From positions 1,178,001-1,242,000 of the forward strand of contig NC_013740.1 of NCBI RefSeq assembly GCF_000025305.1: a stretch of DNA of 64,000 nt. Direction: 5' to 3'. Origin of the DNA: Acidaminococcus fermentans DSM 20731. Its GTDB lineage: Bacteria > Bacillota > Negativicutes > Acidaminococcales > Acidaminococcaceae. The notes beneath the pieces were generated by a model. The model was not told the DNA's origin and made no database searches. It saw only the letters and a list, made by a program, of their open reading frames with translations. A program made the position numbers and the translations under genes. This document shows positions 43,158 to 50,980 of this stretch, one piece after another (within the stretch, counting starts at the first letter, position 1; every line of letters begins with the position of its first letter).

Positions 43158-43206
43158 AAGAAGCGGCCACAAGTGAGATGGTTCCCTTGCGGCCGCTTCT
43201 TTTATT
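43158..43206. terminator. Bidirectional terminator
   Basis: AAGAAGCGGCC, CAAG pair with CTTG, GGCCGCTTCTT, followed by TTATTTTT. Shared by cargo gene 2 and the DNA polymerase gene, which converge here. Confidence 0.88.
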
Positions 43207-43208
43207 TT

Positions 43209-46124
43209 TCAGTCCTTCTGATAAAACGCACACTCATACCCATCTGCCCGAAGTACCAATCCCTCCGCCCAGGGTGGGGTCCGACTCATCTGCTCGCAGA
43301 TGGCATCTACACTGACCTCTTTACTGCACTCGATGATCAGTTCATCATGGACGTGACCCACAATGGCACAGCACCGAAGGGTCTGCATGGCGTAGCAAAG
43401 AATGTCCCTGGCCGTTCCCTGTACGATGTTTTCCACGAACTTGGGCCCGTAACTTTCCAGGCGCTCCCACTTCTTGGTGGCCCCGATGCCTTCATAAGTT
43501 ACGGATTCCCCGCCGAACTTGTTCTCCCCGATCCGAGGTTTCACATAGGAAAGCTGCCGGCCACTTGGGAGTTCGATGAACAGCATGCCGCTTTGACAGA
43601 CGAACCGGATGTTATTCACCCAGACGGGGATCCGCTGCTTGATGGCGGTCTTCACAGCCCCATCCACCTGCCACCAAAAATCCACAATATGTGGATTGGC
43701 TGAGCGCCAGGACTGGACCAGGGACCCCAGTTCTTCTTCCGGGATTCCCATGTCCAGGGCTCCCATGGCCTTCAGTGCTCCAACAGACCCGCCATAGCCA
43801 CAGTTGTGGACGAGACATCCCGATACGGTAAAACGGTGATATGGTCCGGCATTTCGTATGTCATAAAGTCGAGCCGTGCGCTTATGATATGCCACCTTTT
43901 TCGTTTCTCTTTCACTGCTTCCACTGCGTCCTTTATAATCTGCTCTCTGCTTTCTCCGTGCGTCAGTTTCCGTATCACAGTTGTGTAAGCATACGGCCAA
44001 TATTTCTGTTGGAATTCCGACAGTACCGTTAATCGGCGATTGCCCCGATTCACCTTCAATGGGACCATATGGAGATTTCCCGGAGCATAATCTCCATTGT
44101 TGTTGATTCGGTCGATTTCGTATCCTCTTTCTGGAATACCGAAATGCTCCAGCAAATATAACCCTGCTGCAAGTACACTTGGAAACATGAAACGGATTCC
44201 CCGTGCTCCATAATTCGGATACCCAGGATCCCTCGGATTTTCGCAGCGTTGTTTGGCTGCCGTCAAACGTTTGTAGAGCCACAAAGGTATTTTTCTTGTT
44301 TGCGAACAATGCTGACATCCCTTGCTTTTGCCGCTTACCAGAGCATCGAACAGAGTCCATTGGATGGAGCCGCAGCCCTGGCATTGCGTCAATACATAAC
44401 AATGGTTCTGCTTCTTGTTCCAACGTTTTTCCGGACTGATGATTTTCACCCATCCGTATTGCTTTCCTACAATTTCCGGTTTGCAGGAGATGTGCGCCGC
44501 TGGAGGCGGCGATTCCAAACTGTACCGGCTCTTGTTTCCCCTGCACCCAAACCAGGTGGTCGGCAGTAGCTGTGAGTCCTTCATAGGTAATGACCTCTCT
44601 TTCCCCTTTATAAACCACACCTTCGTGCTTTACCCAGTGATTTCCATCCCACACACGGTCATCCGTTGTTACTTTCTCAATGGGGATAAGGCCATGGTCT
44701 GTAAGGACAAGCTGACCTTCTGCTATACAGGCCAGTTCTGCGATTTTCCCCTTTTGACGGAGTTCCCCGTTGACTCCATGTTTCACCACCGGGACCCCAA
44801 ACATCTGGCTGGCCGTTGAGCAGTAGATGTCCTTCCCGGCTGCAAAAGCTGCCGACTTCCACTTTTCCCCGGCCATCCAGGAAATGACTCGCGCCTCAAT
44901 GGCTGAGAAGTCCGAAACCACAAACTTCATCCCCGCCCTGGGCACAAAAGCCGTCCGGATCAACTGAGACAGCACATCGGGAATGGAATCGTAGAGAAGG
45001 TCCAGGGCTTCGTAGTTTCCCTGGCGCACCAGCTCCCGGGCTTCGGAAAGGTCCGGCAGATGGTTCTGGGGAAGATTTTGCAATTGGATGTGCCGGCCGG
45101 CAACCCGTCCGGTCCTATTGGCTCCATAAAACTGGAACATTCCTCTCGCTCGCCCGTCTTCGCAGACTGCATTCTCCATGGCCTGGTACTTCTTCACCGA
45201 GGACTTGGCCAGCTTTTGACGGAGCTGCAGCACACTGCGGAGAGGCTCCTGGGCCGTTTTCAATAATTCCTTCACCTGCTTTTTCCCCAGGGAGTCCGTC
45301 TTTAATCCATGGTCTTCGAGCCATCCCAACATCTGAAGGACGGAATTGGGATTCTCCAGCCCGGTCTTTTCTTTCAGGGCTGCCATCAGGCTTTCCCGGC
45401 TTTTGGCATCCATGGCCACCGCTTGTTTGGCCAGTTCCAGGTCAATGGCAATGCCCCGGTCGTTGATCTCCTGGTCCAAATGGTATTCCTCCCACACCTG
45501 TTCCGGCACCGGGTACTTTTGCAATCGCTGCTGGATGGCCATTTCCACTTCTACGTCCCGTTTGTTGTAACTTTTGAACTGGTTCCATTTGTCCAAAGCA
45601 TGTTGAGGAAGGTTCCTGGTCCGGCCGCCGTTGGTCCTGGTTTCCTTGCAGGGAACGCAAAAATACCGGATCAGTTCCCGCCCTTCCTTCATTTTTTGAT
45701 TGTCCAGATTCAGCACGGCCCCTACTCCTTCCAAGGAAAGAGGCAGCCCCATATAAGCGGACCAGACCATGGAGCACTTCCACCCTGCAGGACTCAAGAA
45801 CCGGGCACATTCTTGAGACAGAGGATGCTGATCCTGGAAGGGGTCCACGCTCCGCCCCAGATCGGTAAGATACCGGGAGAGACACACGCGCTCGAAATTG
45901 GCATTGAAGGCCCATTTAGTAACAGTATCATCGGTGAGGGCATCCAGAATTTCTTCCGGAATGGTCTCCCCCTGAGCCAGGTCGATGACCTGCACCGCTC
46001 CCCCATCTACCGCATATCCAAAAAGAAGGATTTCAAAGGCCGGGGATTCTGCATACTTGTACACACCACACTTGGCCAGGTTCACATCGCTATAGGTTTC
46101 CAGATCCAACGAAAGAGTTTTCAT
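43209..46124 (-). CDS. Phage DNA polymerase I-like protein with intein
   Basis: 971 codons open throughout. The N-terminus carries a DnaQ-like 3'-5' exonuclease motif (LSLDLETYS) and the polymerase domain shows VVSDFSAIEARVISW (motif A) and VGHVHDELIIE (motif C). Motif B is split: RQKGKIAELA is followed by an intein (codons 466-774) and then CGYGGSVGALKAMG. After splicing the polymerase is about 662 residues, the normal size for this phage family. It replicates phage DNA with the SSB-like and primase proteins of this region. AAGGAG precedes the ATG. Confidence 0.9.
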   Translation of the reverse strand: MKTLSLDLETYSDVNLAKCGVYKYAESPAFEILLFGYAVDGGAVQVIDLAQGETIPEEILDALTDDTVTKWAFNANFERVCLSRYLTDLGRSVDPFQDQHPLSQECARFLSPAGWKCSMVWSAYMGLPLSLEGVGAVLNLDNQKMKEGRELIRYFCVPCKETRTNGGRTRNLPQHALDKWNQFKSYNKRDVEVEMAIQQRLQKYPVPEQVWEEYHLDQEINDRGIAIDLELAKQAVAMDAKSRESLMAALKEKTGLENPNSVLQMLGWLEDHGLKTDSLGKKQVKELLKTAQEPLRSVLQLRQKLAKSSVKKYQAMENAVCEDGRARGMFQFYGANRTGRVAGRHIQLQNLPQNHLPDLSEARELVRQGNYEALDLLYDSIPDVLSQLIRTAFVPRAGMKFVVSDFSAIEARVISWMAGEKWKSAAFAAGKDIYCSTASQMFGVPVVKHGVNGELRQKGKIAELACIAEGQLVLTDHGLIPIEKVTTDDRVWDGNHWVKHEGVVYKGEREVITYEGLTATADHLVWVQGKQEPVQFGIAASSGAHLLQTGNCRKAIRMGENHQSGKTLEQEAEPLLCIDAMPGLRLHPMDSVRCSGKRQKQGMSALFANKKNTFVALQTFDGSQTTLRKSEGSWVSELWSTGNPFHVSKCTCSRVIFAGAFRYSRKRIRNRPNQQQWRLCSGKSPYGPIEGESGQSPINGTVGIPTEILAVCLHNCDTETDARRKQRADYKGRSGSSERETKKVAYHKRTARLYDIRNAGPYHRFTVSGCLVHNCGYGGSVGALKAMGALDMGIPEEELGSLVQSWRSANPHIVDFWWQVDGAVKTAIKQRIPVWVNNIRFVCQSGMLFIELPSGRQLSYVKPRIGENKFGGESVTYEGIGATKKWERLESYGPKFVENIVQGTARDILCYAMQTLRCCAIVGHVHDELIIECSKEVSVDAICEQMSRTPPWAEGLVLRADGYECAFYQKD
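43772..44620 (-). CDS. HNH-type homing endonuclease in an alternate frame
   Basis: A 282-codon frame inside the intein region. From about residue 48 it reads EIVGKQYGWVKIISPEKRWN with CQGC and CQHC zinc pairs, then RLTAAKQRCENPRDPGYPNY and GARGIRF, then YEIDRINNNGDYAPGNLHMV. This is the full domain order of phage HNH/AP2-type endonucleases. It is offset from the polymerase-intein frame and ends 31 bp into the C-extein. No ribosome site is convincing, so expression may need internal initiation or frameshifting. The polymerase frame is open across the whole stretch. Confidence 0.75.
   Translation of the reverse strand: MWFIKGKERSLPMKDSQLLPTTWFGCRGNKSRYSLESPPPAAHISCKPEIVGKQYGWVKIISPEKRWNKKQNHCYVLTQCQGCGSIQWTLFDALVSGKSKGCQHCSQTRKIPLWLYKRLTAAKQRCENPRDPGYPNYGARGIRFMFPSVLAAGLYLLEHFGIPERGYEIDRINNNGDYAPGNLHMVPLKVNRGNRRLTVLSEFQQKYWPYAYTTVIRKLTHGESREQIIKDAVEAVKEKRKRWHIISARLDFMTYEMPDHITVLPYRDVSSTTVAMAGLLEH
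43803..44729 (-). other. Intein in polymerase motif B
   Basis: 309 codons. Block A starts at Cys 466 (CIAEGQLVLTDHGLIPIEKV); block B has GLTATADHLVWV with the TxxH pair; blocks F and G are YDIRNAGPYHRFTVS and LVHN, then the +1 Cys. All residues for splicing are visible. The insertion is in the most conserved catalytic motif, as usual for inteins. The roughly 200-codon centre does not look like a known endonuclease in this frame; the endonuclease is in another frame (43772-44620). Confidence 0.85.
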
Positions 46125-46141
46125 ACCTTTCTCCTTATAGA

Positions 46142-46173
46142 AAAAGGTGGCAGTTGGAACACCGCCACCTTCC
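46142..46173. terminator. Hairpin between SSB-like and polymerase genes
   Basis: AAGGTGGC pairs with CGCCACCTT around a 14-base spacer. There is an A run on one side but only a weak T tail on the minus strand, so partial termination or mRNA processing is likely. Confidence 0.45.
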
Positions 46174-46187
46174 GTTCTTCTATCCGC

Positions 46188-46754
46188 TTACCCAAGAAAA
46201 TCCTCATCATCCGCCGTGGCAAAGTCGTCCTCTGCCCGAGGCTTGCCGCCCAGAGGTTCCCCGTCCCGGATCTTCTGCAAGTTGTTCAGGCTGCAGGCGA
46301 TGCCTTTATTCCCATTGCTGTTGAAAGCATAGAAGCTGATGGAAGCACGGCCATACACCCCGGAATACACTTCAGAGCGTTCCAGAATATGTTGACAGTT
46401 GGCATCTACAATGCCCGGCTGAGTGGCAGAGTTGGCATTGATAAAGAAGCTATCCTTGTAGGCATCATCTCCCGGCCGTTCCAGATCCCCGTCCCGAAGT
46501 GGGGTCTTGATGGCTTCCAGGGCCGGGACTACCCGGCTGTTCCCTTTCAGTTTCCCTTCCCCTTCCTGGTAGGCAGCCTTAATGGCTGCCCGGACCTTTT
46601 CCACCGTCTTGGTGTCGGATTTGGGGATGATCAGGCTGACACTGTATTTGGGCGTTCCCCCATTAATGGATTTGGGTTCCCACACATTGGCATAACTCCA
46701 ACGGGTATTCACTCCAGTAATTACTTTGCACGGATTCACATAACTCTTAGACAT
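46188..46754 (-). CDS. DUF2815 (SSB-like) protein
   Basis: 188 residues from the ATG at 46754 (AAGGAGG upstream): MSKSYVNPCKVITGVNTRWS, KYSVSLIIPKSDTKTVEKVR and GVYGRASISFYAFNSNGNKG, ending in an acidic tail (AEDDFATADDEDFLG). DUF2815 proteins are OB-fold single-stranded DNA-binding proteins of phage replication modules, and the acidic tail is the usual partner-binding end. It overlaps the Cas4-like gene by eight bases. Confidence 0.87.
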   Translation of the reverse strand: MSKSYVNPCKVITGVNTRWSYANVWEPKSINGGTPKYSVSLIIPKSDTKTVEKVRAAIKAAYQEGEGKLKGNSRVVPALEAIKTPLRDGDLERPGDDAYKDSFFINANSATQPGIVDANCQHILERSEVYSGVYGRASISFYAFNSNGNKGIACSLNNLQKIRDGEPLGGKPRAEDDFATADDEDFLG

Positions 46755-47895
46755 TCTTGTTTCCTCCTTCATTTTCCTTAGAAAAATCATCTGCCGCCGT
46801 ATGCATGGCCGGCCGTTTATCCGTTTCCGGGACCAGGACCGGCTTGCCCTGGGGCTTTTCAATCAAATCGGTCAGAAGTTCATCAAACCGTCTCTTTCCC
46901 AACAGTTTGGTCAAGGCCGTAATCCCCAGGAGTTTCTTCTCATAGGGAGAATATCCTGCCTCTTCCACTTTGGCGGCAACCGCTTCTTCATTAACGTACC
47001 TCCGGTTGGACCGGCCTTCCACCACTTTCCACCCGGCCCAGGTCTTGCCGGAAAGAGCCTGCTGTAGGGCATAATCTTTCACGTCCCCAACCCAGCTTAC
47101 CAGTTCATCGGCTTTGGCCAGAATGGCTTCCATTTCTGGATCTTCCAGAGTGGATGGCATGGCAAAGTCGTACTTGGCCAGCTCCAGGTTGTACTCGGCC
47201 CGTTTCCGACAGGTGGCCCGGATCTTGCAGAACCGGCAGTGGTCACCAGCCTTGTATTCCCCTTCTCCCTTGGCCGCCAGGTCTGCAGTAGGCTTCAGCA
47301 CCGTTTCTGCCCATTGAAGCAATTCTTCCTTGGGCAGAGTGTAGGTACTGACGTTTTCCCGCCTAGGCTGGAAGATGGTCATGGACACCTTTTGGATATC
47401 GTAGATCCCGTCAAAAAGATCCAGGGCCCCCAGGGCATAACACATCATCTGGGGATTCTTCTCTGCATCCACCAGCACTCCCAACCCGTGCTTATAGTCG
47501 ATGACGGTCAGGGTGTCATCTGCCACAATGAGGCAGTCCCCGGTTCCGAATCCCTCCGGCACCCACCGGGAAAAGTCCAGGCGCTGCTCCACCAGCACCA
47601 GAGGATCCTTACAGACGGTTTTGGCCGCTGCCAGGCTCTCCAGCACAAACTGGGCATAGGCATCGGTGCATTCGGCCATTTCTTCATCGAAGGTGGTGAG
47701 GGACTTTGTGGGGTTCGTCACCTTCTCCCCCAGGGCCTTCTTCACCTTGTATTCGCACAGGGCATGGGCTTCCGTCCCCTGTTTGGCAAAGTCGCTCTGC
47801 ACATCCGGCAGTTTGGCACACTCCAGCGCAGACGGCGGACAGGCCAGCCACCGGTAACTGGACGAAGCGGAAAGAACCGCGTGGTTACCCGGCAT
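46747..47895 (-). CDS. DUF2800 Cas4-like nuclease
   Basis: 382 residues: GTEAHALCEYKVKKALG, FGTGDCLIVADDTLTVIDYK (PD-(D/E)XK core, D and DYK) and a cysteine cluster CRFCKIRATC typical of the iron-sulphur Cas4/AddB-like exonucleases. DUF2800 is found in the same order before DUF2815 and DNA polymerase in many clostridial phages. It probably processes DNA ends for recombination. GGAGGTG precedes the ATG. Confidence 0.9.
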   Translation of the reverse strand: MPGNHAVLSASSSYRWLACPPSALECAKLPDVQSDFAKQGTEAHALCEYKVKKALGEKVTNPTKSLTTFDEEMAECTDAYAQFVLESLAAAKTVCKDPLVLVEQRLDFSRWVPEGFGTGDCLIVADDTLTVIDYKHGLGVLVDAEKNPQMMCYALGALDLFDGIYDIQKVSMTIFQPRRENVSTYTLPKEELLQWAETVLKPTADLAAKGEGEYKAGDHCRFCKIRATCRKRAEYNLELAKYDFAMPSTLEDPEMEAILAKADELVSWVGDVKDYALQQALSGKTWAGWKVVEGRSNRRYVNEEAVAAKVEEAGYSPYEKKLLGITALTKLLGKRRFDELLTDLIEKPQGKPVLVPETDKRPAMHTAADDFSKENEGGNKNV

Positions 47896-48196
47896 GGCCC
47901 ATCACCTCCAGGTCTTTCAAAAAGGCCTCATACTTCTCCGGCTTCATACTGGACAGCTTGTCGGCCCCATACTTCTGGATCAGCCTACGGACTTCATCTG
48001 TGAATCCCTGACGGGATTTATCCGCCGCCACCTTCCGCACCTCTTCCAGGGTGAGTTTTGTAGGAACCACCTCATTCTTTGGAGGTTCCGGAGCCGGAGC
48101 TTCCTCCTTGAACTTCATGGCTTCCGCAATCTTCAACAGGGCTTTTCCACAGTTTTCCAGTTCAACGGATAATTTGACCAACGTTTCCTCTTTCAT
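47885..48196 (-). CDS. Phage hypothetical protein
   Basis: 103 residues: N-terminal helix (MKEETLVKLSVELENCGKAL), Pro/Glu linker, and a C-terminal helical domain (LTLEEVRKVAADKSRQGFTD, EVRRLIQKYGA) resembling short rRNA biogenesis protein-like phage proteins. It precedes DUF2800 in conserved phage order and overlaps it by eleven bases. Function unknown. Confidence 0.65.
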   Translation of the reverse strand: MKEETLVKLSVELENCGKALLKIAEAMKFKEEAPAPEPPKNEVVPTKLTLEEVRKVAADKSRQGFTDEVRRLIQKYGADKLSSMKPEKYEAFLKDLEVMGHAG

Positions 48197-48347
48197 TGAG
48201 ATTGACTCCTTTCGATTTTCTCTTGCTTCTCAGGATCATGAGATTCCTAGCAGCCCGTTCCGCTGTGTCGCTGATTTTCATTAGTACCCCAGCCAGTTCC
48301 CGGTCCAGGTCCTGACTTCGGTTTCTCAGCATTTGTCCATTTTCCAT
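48162..48347 (-). CDS. Small phage hypothetical protein
   Basis: 61 residues from the ATG at 48347 (AGGAGG upstream): MENGQMLRNRSQDLDRELAG then KISDTAERAARNLMILRSKR. Helical and basic at the end. It is the first gene of the early replication operon and overlaps the next gene. Motif copy 3 lies 45 bp upstream. No family recognised. Confidence 0.55.
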   Translation of the reverse strand: MENGQMLRNRSQDLDRELAGVLMKISDTAERAARNLMILRSKRKSKGVNLNERGNVGQIIR

Positions 48348-48392
48348 GGCTTGTCCTCCTCTCCAGGGGCTTCTTGTTTTGCCCTTCATCCA

Positions 48393-48422
48393 TAACAGGA
48401 CAAGTTCCCCTAGGATAAGTAC
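48393..48422 (-). promoter_or_regulatory. Shared phage control motif, copy 3
   Basis: Minus strand GTACTTA, 13 bp, TGTCCTGTTA, 45 bp before the first gene of the replication operon. Confidence 0.7.
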
Positions 48423-48473
48423 CCATTTTTAGAAATCCGGCCAGAAATTTTTTAGCCGGATCTTCTGTTCCCG

Positions 48474-49049
48474 TTACCGGTAGTCCTCCAGACGTTCCCG
48501 GAGCTGTTCCAGGAGCCGGTGTTTCCTTTTGTTGACCCCTTTCTGGGAAAGACCAACTTTCCGACCGATGGCGGCTTCACTGCTTCCATTCATGGCCATC
48601 TGCAGGATGGTCTGGTCCAGTTCTTCCAGCTTGGCCAGCTCTCTGTGCAGGGCATCCAGAAGCTCTTCCTTTTCCAAAATGGCATCAGGGGTGTCCTGCC
48701 GGGTATCGTCCATAAATCCATATCCCGTATCATGCAATTCTTCAAAGGAAACGGCCGTGTCCCAGCCCTGGACGGACGGATCCACCCGGTGTTCCTCCTG
48801 GGCCTGTTCCCGCTTCCGCCGTTTCTCGGCCAGCCGCTGCTGACGCTTGTCTTCCTTCCACTCCGGCCGCATATAGGCCTCGTACTGTTCTTTGGTAGCC
48901 GGGATGAGGATGGTGCGGACCATCTTGTTCCCGATTTTCGACCACTGCCGTGGCGCGTTTTCATATTCCTTCGTGATGATCGTTTCCTCCTTCACTTCCA
49001 GTGGAATGTAGTACTGCTGTTTGACTCTGGTTTTCTTTTGGTTGCCCAT
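48474..49049 (-). CDS. Sigma-70 region 4-like regulator
   Basis: 191 residues from the ATG at 49049 (AAGGAG upstream). The N-terminus is basic, with a Lys/Arg-rich helix about residues 70-90. The C-terminus is a clear sigma region 4 helix-turn-helix: LDQTILQMAMNGSSEAAIGR then KVGLSQKGVNKRKHRLLEQL. No region 2 is visible, so it is probably an autonomous regulator acting like a phage sigma-like activator. It is transcribed just ahead of motif copy 3, making it the best candidate to read that motif. Confidence 0.78.
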   Translation of the reverse strand: MGNQKKTRVKQQYYIPLEVKEETIITKEYENAPRQWSKIGNKMVRTILIPATKEQYEAYMRPEWKEDKRQQRLAEKRRKREQAQEEHRVDPSVQGWDTAVSFEELHDTGYGFMDDTRQDTPDAILEKEELLDALHRELAKLEELDQTILQMAMNGSSEAAIGRKVGLSQKGVNKRKHRLLEQLRERLEDYR

Positions 49050-49243
49050 GTGCGATCTCCTTCGCAAAATGCGAAGCGAAGACGCAAATAGGCTGCCTGT
49101 CTGTATTGACCATGAGATGCATCCTCTCTTCCATGGTCAACCACCCCAGTAGGCTGACGATAAACTTGGGTCCGGCTCATCGCTCTGGGCACCCCCGCGT
49201 CCGGGAGTGAACTTTGAGCCGGGAATTTACAGATACAAAAAAA
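49050..49243. other. Leader of the early region
   Basis: No supported gene. TTGACCATG and CATGGTCAA (about 49108-49142) form an inverted repeat that could be a repressor operator. Short frames here have no family. Confidence 0.35.
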
Positions 49244-49282
49244 GAGCTATCCACATGACCTTCTGGTCAATGTAGATAGCTC
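49244..49282. terminator. Terminator-like hairpin
   Basis: GAGCTATC, ACAT and GACC pair with GGTC, ATGT and GATAGCTC around a TTCT tip, with an A run on the left. Confidence 0.6.
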
Positions 49283-49327
49283 CGTCTGACAGCTCCGTAC
49301 AAAATACGGACTGTTATGGTAACTTCT

Positions 49328-49522
49328 TTATCCTTCTGAACTTGCCCGTTTCGCTGCCTCCACCTGCAGCAAAATATCTTCCCAGGGAACCTGGACCAGC
49401 TGCTTCCTGCTGGTCTTCAGTTCAATGATCACCCGGCCTCCCTCTACAATGGCATCAAACAATCTTTCTCCATCCGCAGAACCATCGCGGAGATTCCGGA
49501 TGTGTTTTCTCACTTTCCCCAT
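49328..49522 (-). CDS. Small phage hypothetical protein
   Basis: 64 residues, MGKVRKHIRNLRDGSADGER, then VEGGRVIIELKTSRKQLVQV; a basic start and a small alpha/beta body. No family recognised. First gene of the phage module in reading direction. An AT-rich promoter-like region (GCTATAATAAGC on the minus strand, about 49575-49590) lies upstream. Confidence 0.5.
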   Translation of the reverse strand: MGKVRKHIRNLRDGSADGERLFDAIVEGGRVIIELKTSRKQLVQVPWEDILLQVEAAKRASSEG

Positions 49523-49889
49523 ATTGCCATACCCCCTCGGATTTTCACGCTATTGAACATTTGTTCGTTTATATGCTTATTATAGCATAAGTCTGCAATT
49601 TTAGAAGGGAAAATTTTGTGCCCGTTTCTCAGGGTAAAGGATTACTTTTTGGATAGAAAGATAGCAAAACCGCATTATATCTAGGCTTTTGCGGATTCTT
49701 AGCTGTGTAAGATTTCTCAAAAATTCCAAGAAAATTTATTTTTCCCGGTTTCTCCTCCGGATTTAAGAAAATTTTATCATGGCTACGCTCGAACAAAAGT
49801 TCGCTTAATAAAGGTAAAAAGACAGGACTCCCCCAAGTTTTCTGGGGAAATCCTGTTTGGTTTCCGTCTTTCACCTGGTTATTTTCAGT
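49523..49889. other. Gene-free stretch at the right edge of the phage module
   Basis: No supported gene in about 370 bp. It contains a TATAAT on the minus strand serving the gene at 49522 and a hairpin (ACAGGA-CCCC/GGGG-TCCTGT, 49828-49857). An 81-codon frame here lacks a ribosome site and coding character. The prophage attachment site may lie here but I cannot define it. Confidence 0.4.
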
Positions 49890-50042
49890 TCATGAAATCA
49901 GGAATTTCCGCATCGCTTTTCGCCATGCTTCATTGGCAAGGCAGGCCGTCCCATAACAATGCTCCTTGTATAGGCAAAGTTCCCGGCAGATGAACTGATC
50001 TGCATCCTGGCGTTTCAGTTCTTCATCCGATGGCAACTGCCG
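49890..50042 (-). pseudogene. Truncated copy of the gene tail at 55.3 kb
   Basis: Encodes LPSDEELKRQDADQFICREL, CLYKEHCYGTACLANEAWRK and AMRKFLIS, nearly the same as the C-terminus at 55301 (LPSDEDLELQTADQFICREL, CLYKDHCNGTACLANADWRE). The cysteine pattern is kept. There is no start or upstream domain. The two copies bracket the Tct transporter island. Confidence 0.75.
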
Positions 50043-50124
50043 TCGGATAATAGAGGTTATTGCCGGGAACAGCATGATGCAGAAATCCGAACAACACAAT
50101 TACTAAATGAAAGAAGATGGCTGA

Positions 50125-50215
50125 TGCTTTGGTCATTTTAATCCGACCAGAATTGTTCATTTTAAGTCCGGCCTTGACACCGACTCTGAGTGGCTGTTTT
50201 AATCCGACTCTAACA
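50125..50215. mobile_element. End of an IS21-type element (remnant)
   Basis: Three repeats, GGTCATTTTAATCCGACC, GTTCATTTTAAGTCCGGC and CTGTTTTAATCCGACTC, in tandem. IS21-family elements have such multiple ATTTTAATCCG repeats inside their ends. No istA or istB gene is present, so only one end remains. It adjoins the stop of the amidase gene. Confidence 0.6.
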
Positions 50216-50980
50216 TCACTGGAGACGATCTCTTAGGACGGGAAACTTTTTACGAATTTCCTGAACATGTTCTGGGTTGATTTCAGCCGAAACAATCGTT
50301 TTTTCAATTCCTGCTGCTGCAATTTTTGTACCCCAAGGGTCATAAATGGCACTATGTCCAAAATAAACATTTCCTCGTTCCGTCCCAACACAGTTACAGG
50401 CAAGTAAATAACTGACATTTTCTATAGCTCGGCACTGAGAAAGTAAGCACCAATGTTCCAACCTCGGAAAAGACCAAGCAGCTGAAAGAACAATAATATC
50501 AACATTTTTTTCTGTCATTTCAATAAAATTCTTAGGGAATCGAACATCATAACAAATTGCGAATCCAATACGTCCAAACGGAGTATCGACGACTGTTGAT
50601 TCTTTACCGTTTTGAATTAGTTTTACTTCTTCAGAATTAAATGTCACAAGATTCCGTTTACGATAAGTAGCAATACATTTTCCTTCTGGAGAAATAAACG
50701 GCAAAGAATTATAATATTGATCTTCTATTTTTTCAATAATTGTCCCCCCTGCAATATAAGCACCAGTTTCTTTTGCTTTTCTACATAAAAAATCAATAAT
50801 TTTATTATTTTCTTCGATATGATGATATCTTTCAAAACAATAATAGCCCGTCGCCCACATTTCTGGAAGAACAATAAGACTTGACTCTTTACACAAATCA
50901 ATTTGTTGTTCCATCTGTGCAATATTGGCATCCACATCATACTTTTCATTTCTTTCAAATTGAATTACTGATACTTTCAT
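50216..50980 (-). CDS. Carbon-nitrogen hydrolase (nitrilase superfamily)
   Basis: 254 residues with the nitrilase triad in order: E40 (VLPEMW), K108 (TYRKRNL) and C143 (FAICYDVRFP). The layout fits the omega-amidase/NIT2-like branch, which hydrolyses amides of dicarboxylic acids such as alpha-ketoglutaramate. It lies downstream of the Tct transporter operon on the same strand but a terminator intervenes. AAAGGTG precedes the ATG. The context suggests it releases an organic acid from an amide taken up by the transporter. Confidence 0.85.
   Translation of the reverse strand: MKVSVIQFERNEKYDVDANIAQMEQQIDLCKESSLIVLPEMWATGYYCFERYHHIEENNKIIDFLCRKAKETGAYIAGGTIIEKIEDQYYNSLPFISPEGKCIATYRKRNLVTFNSEEVKLIQNGKESTVVDTPFGRIGFAICYDVRFPKNFIEMTEKNVDIIVLSAAWSFPRLEHWCLLSQCRAIENVSYLLACNCVGTERGNVYFGHSAIYDPWGTKIAAAGIEKTIVSAEINPEHVQEIRKKFPVLRDRLQ

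Noticed and set aside
45309-46781. Plus-strand open frame of 490 codons opposite the polymerase
   Set aside because: Shadow of the polymerase N-terminal coding region; no ribosome site or domain.
48992-49192. 66-codon frame before the sigma-like gene
   Set aside because: It overlaps the start of that gene in another frame and has no recognisable family.
49629-49874. 81-codon minus-strand frame near the prophage edge
   Set aside because: No ribosome site, overlaps a terminator-like hairpin, no coding character.
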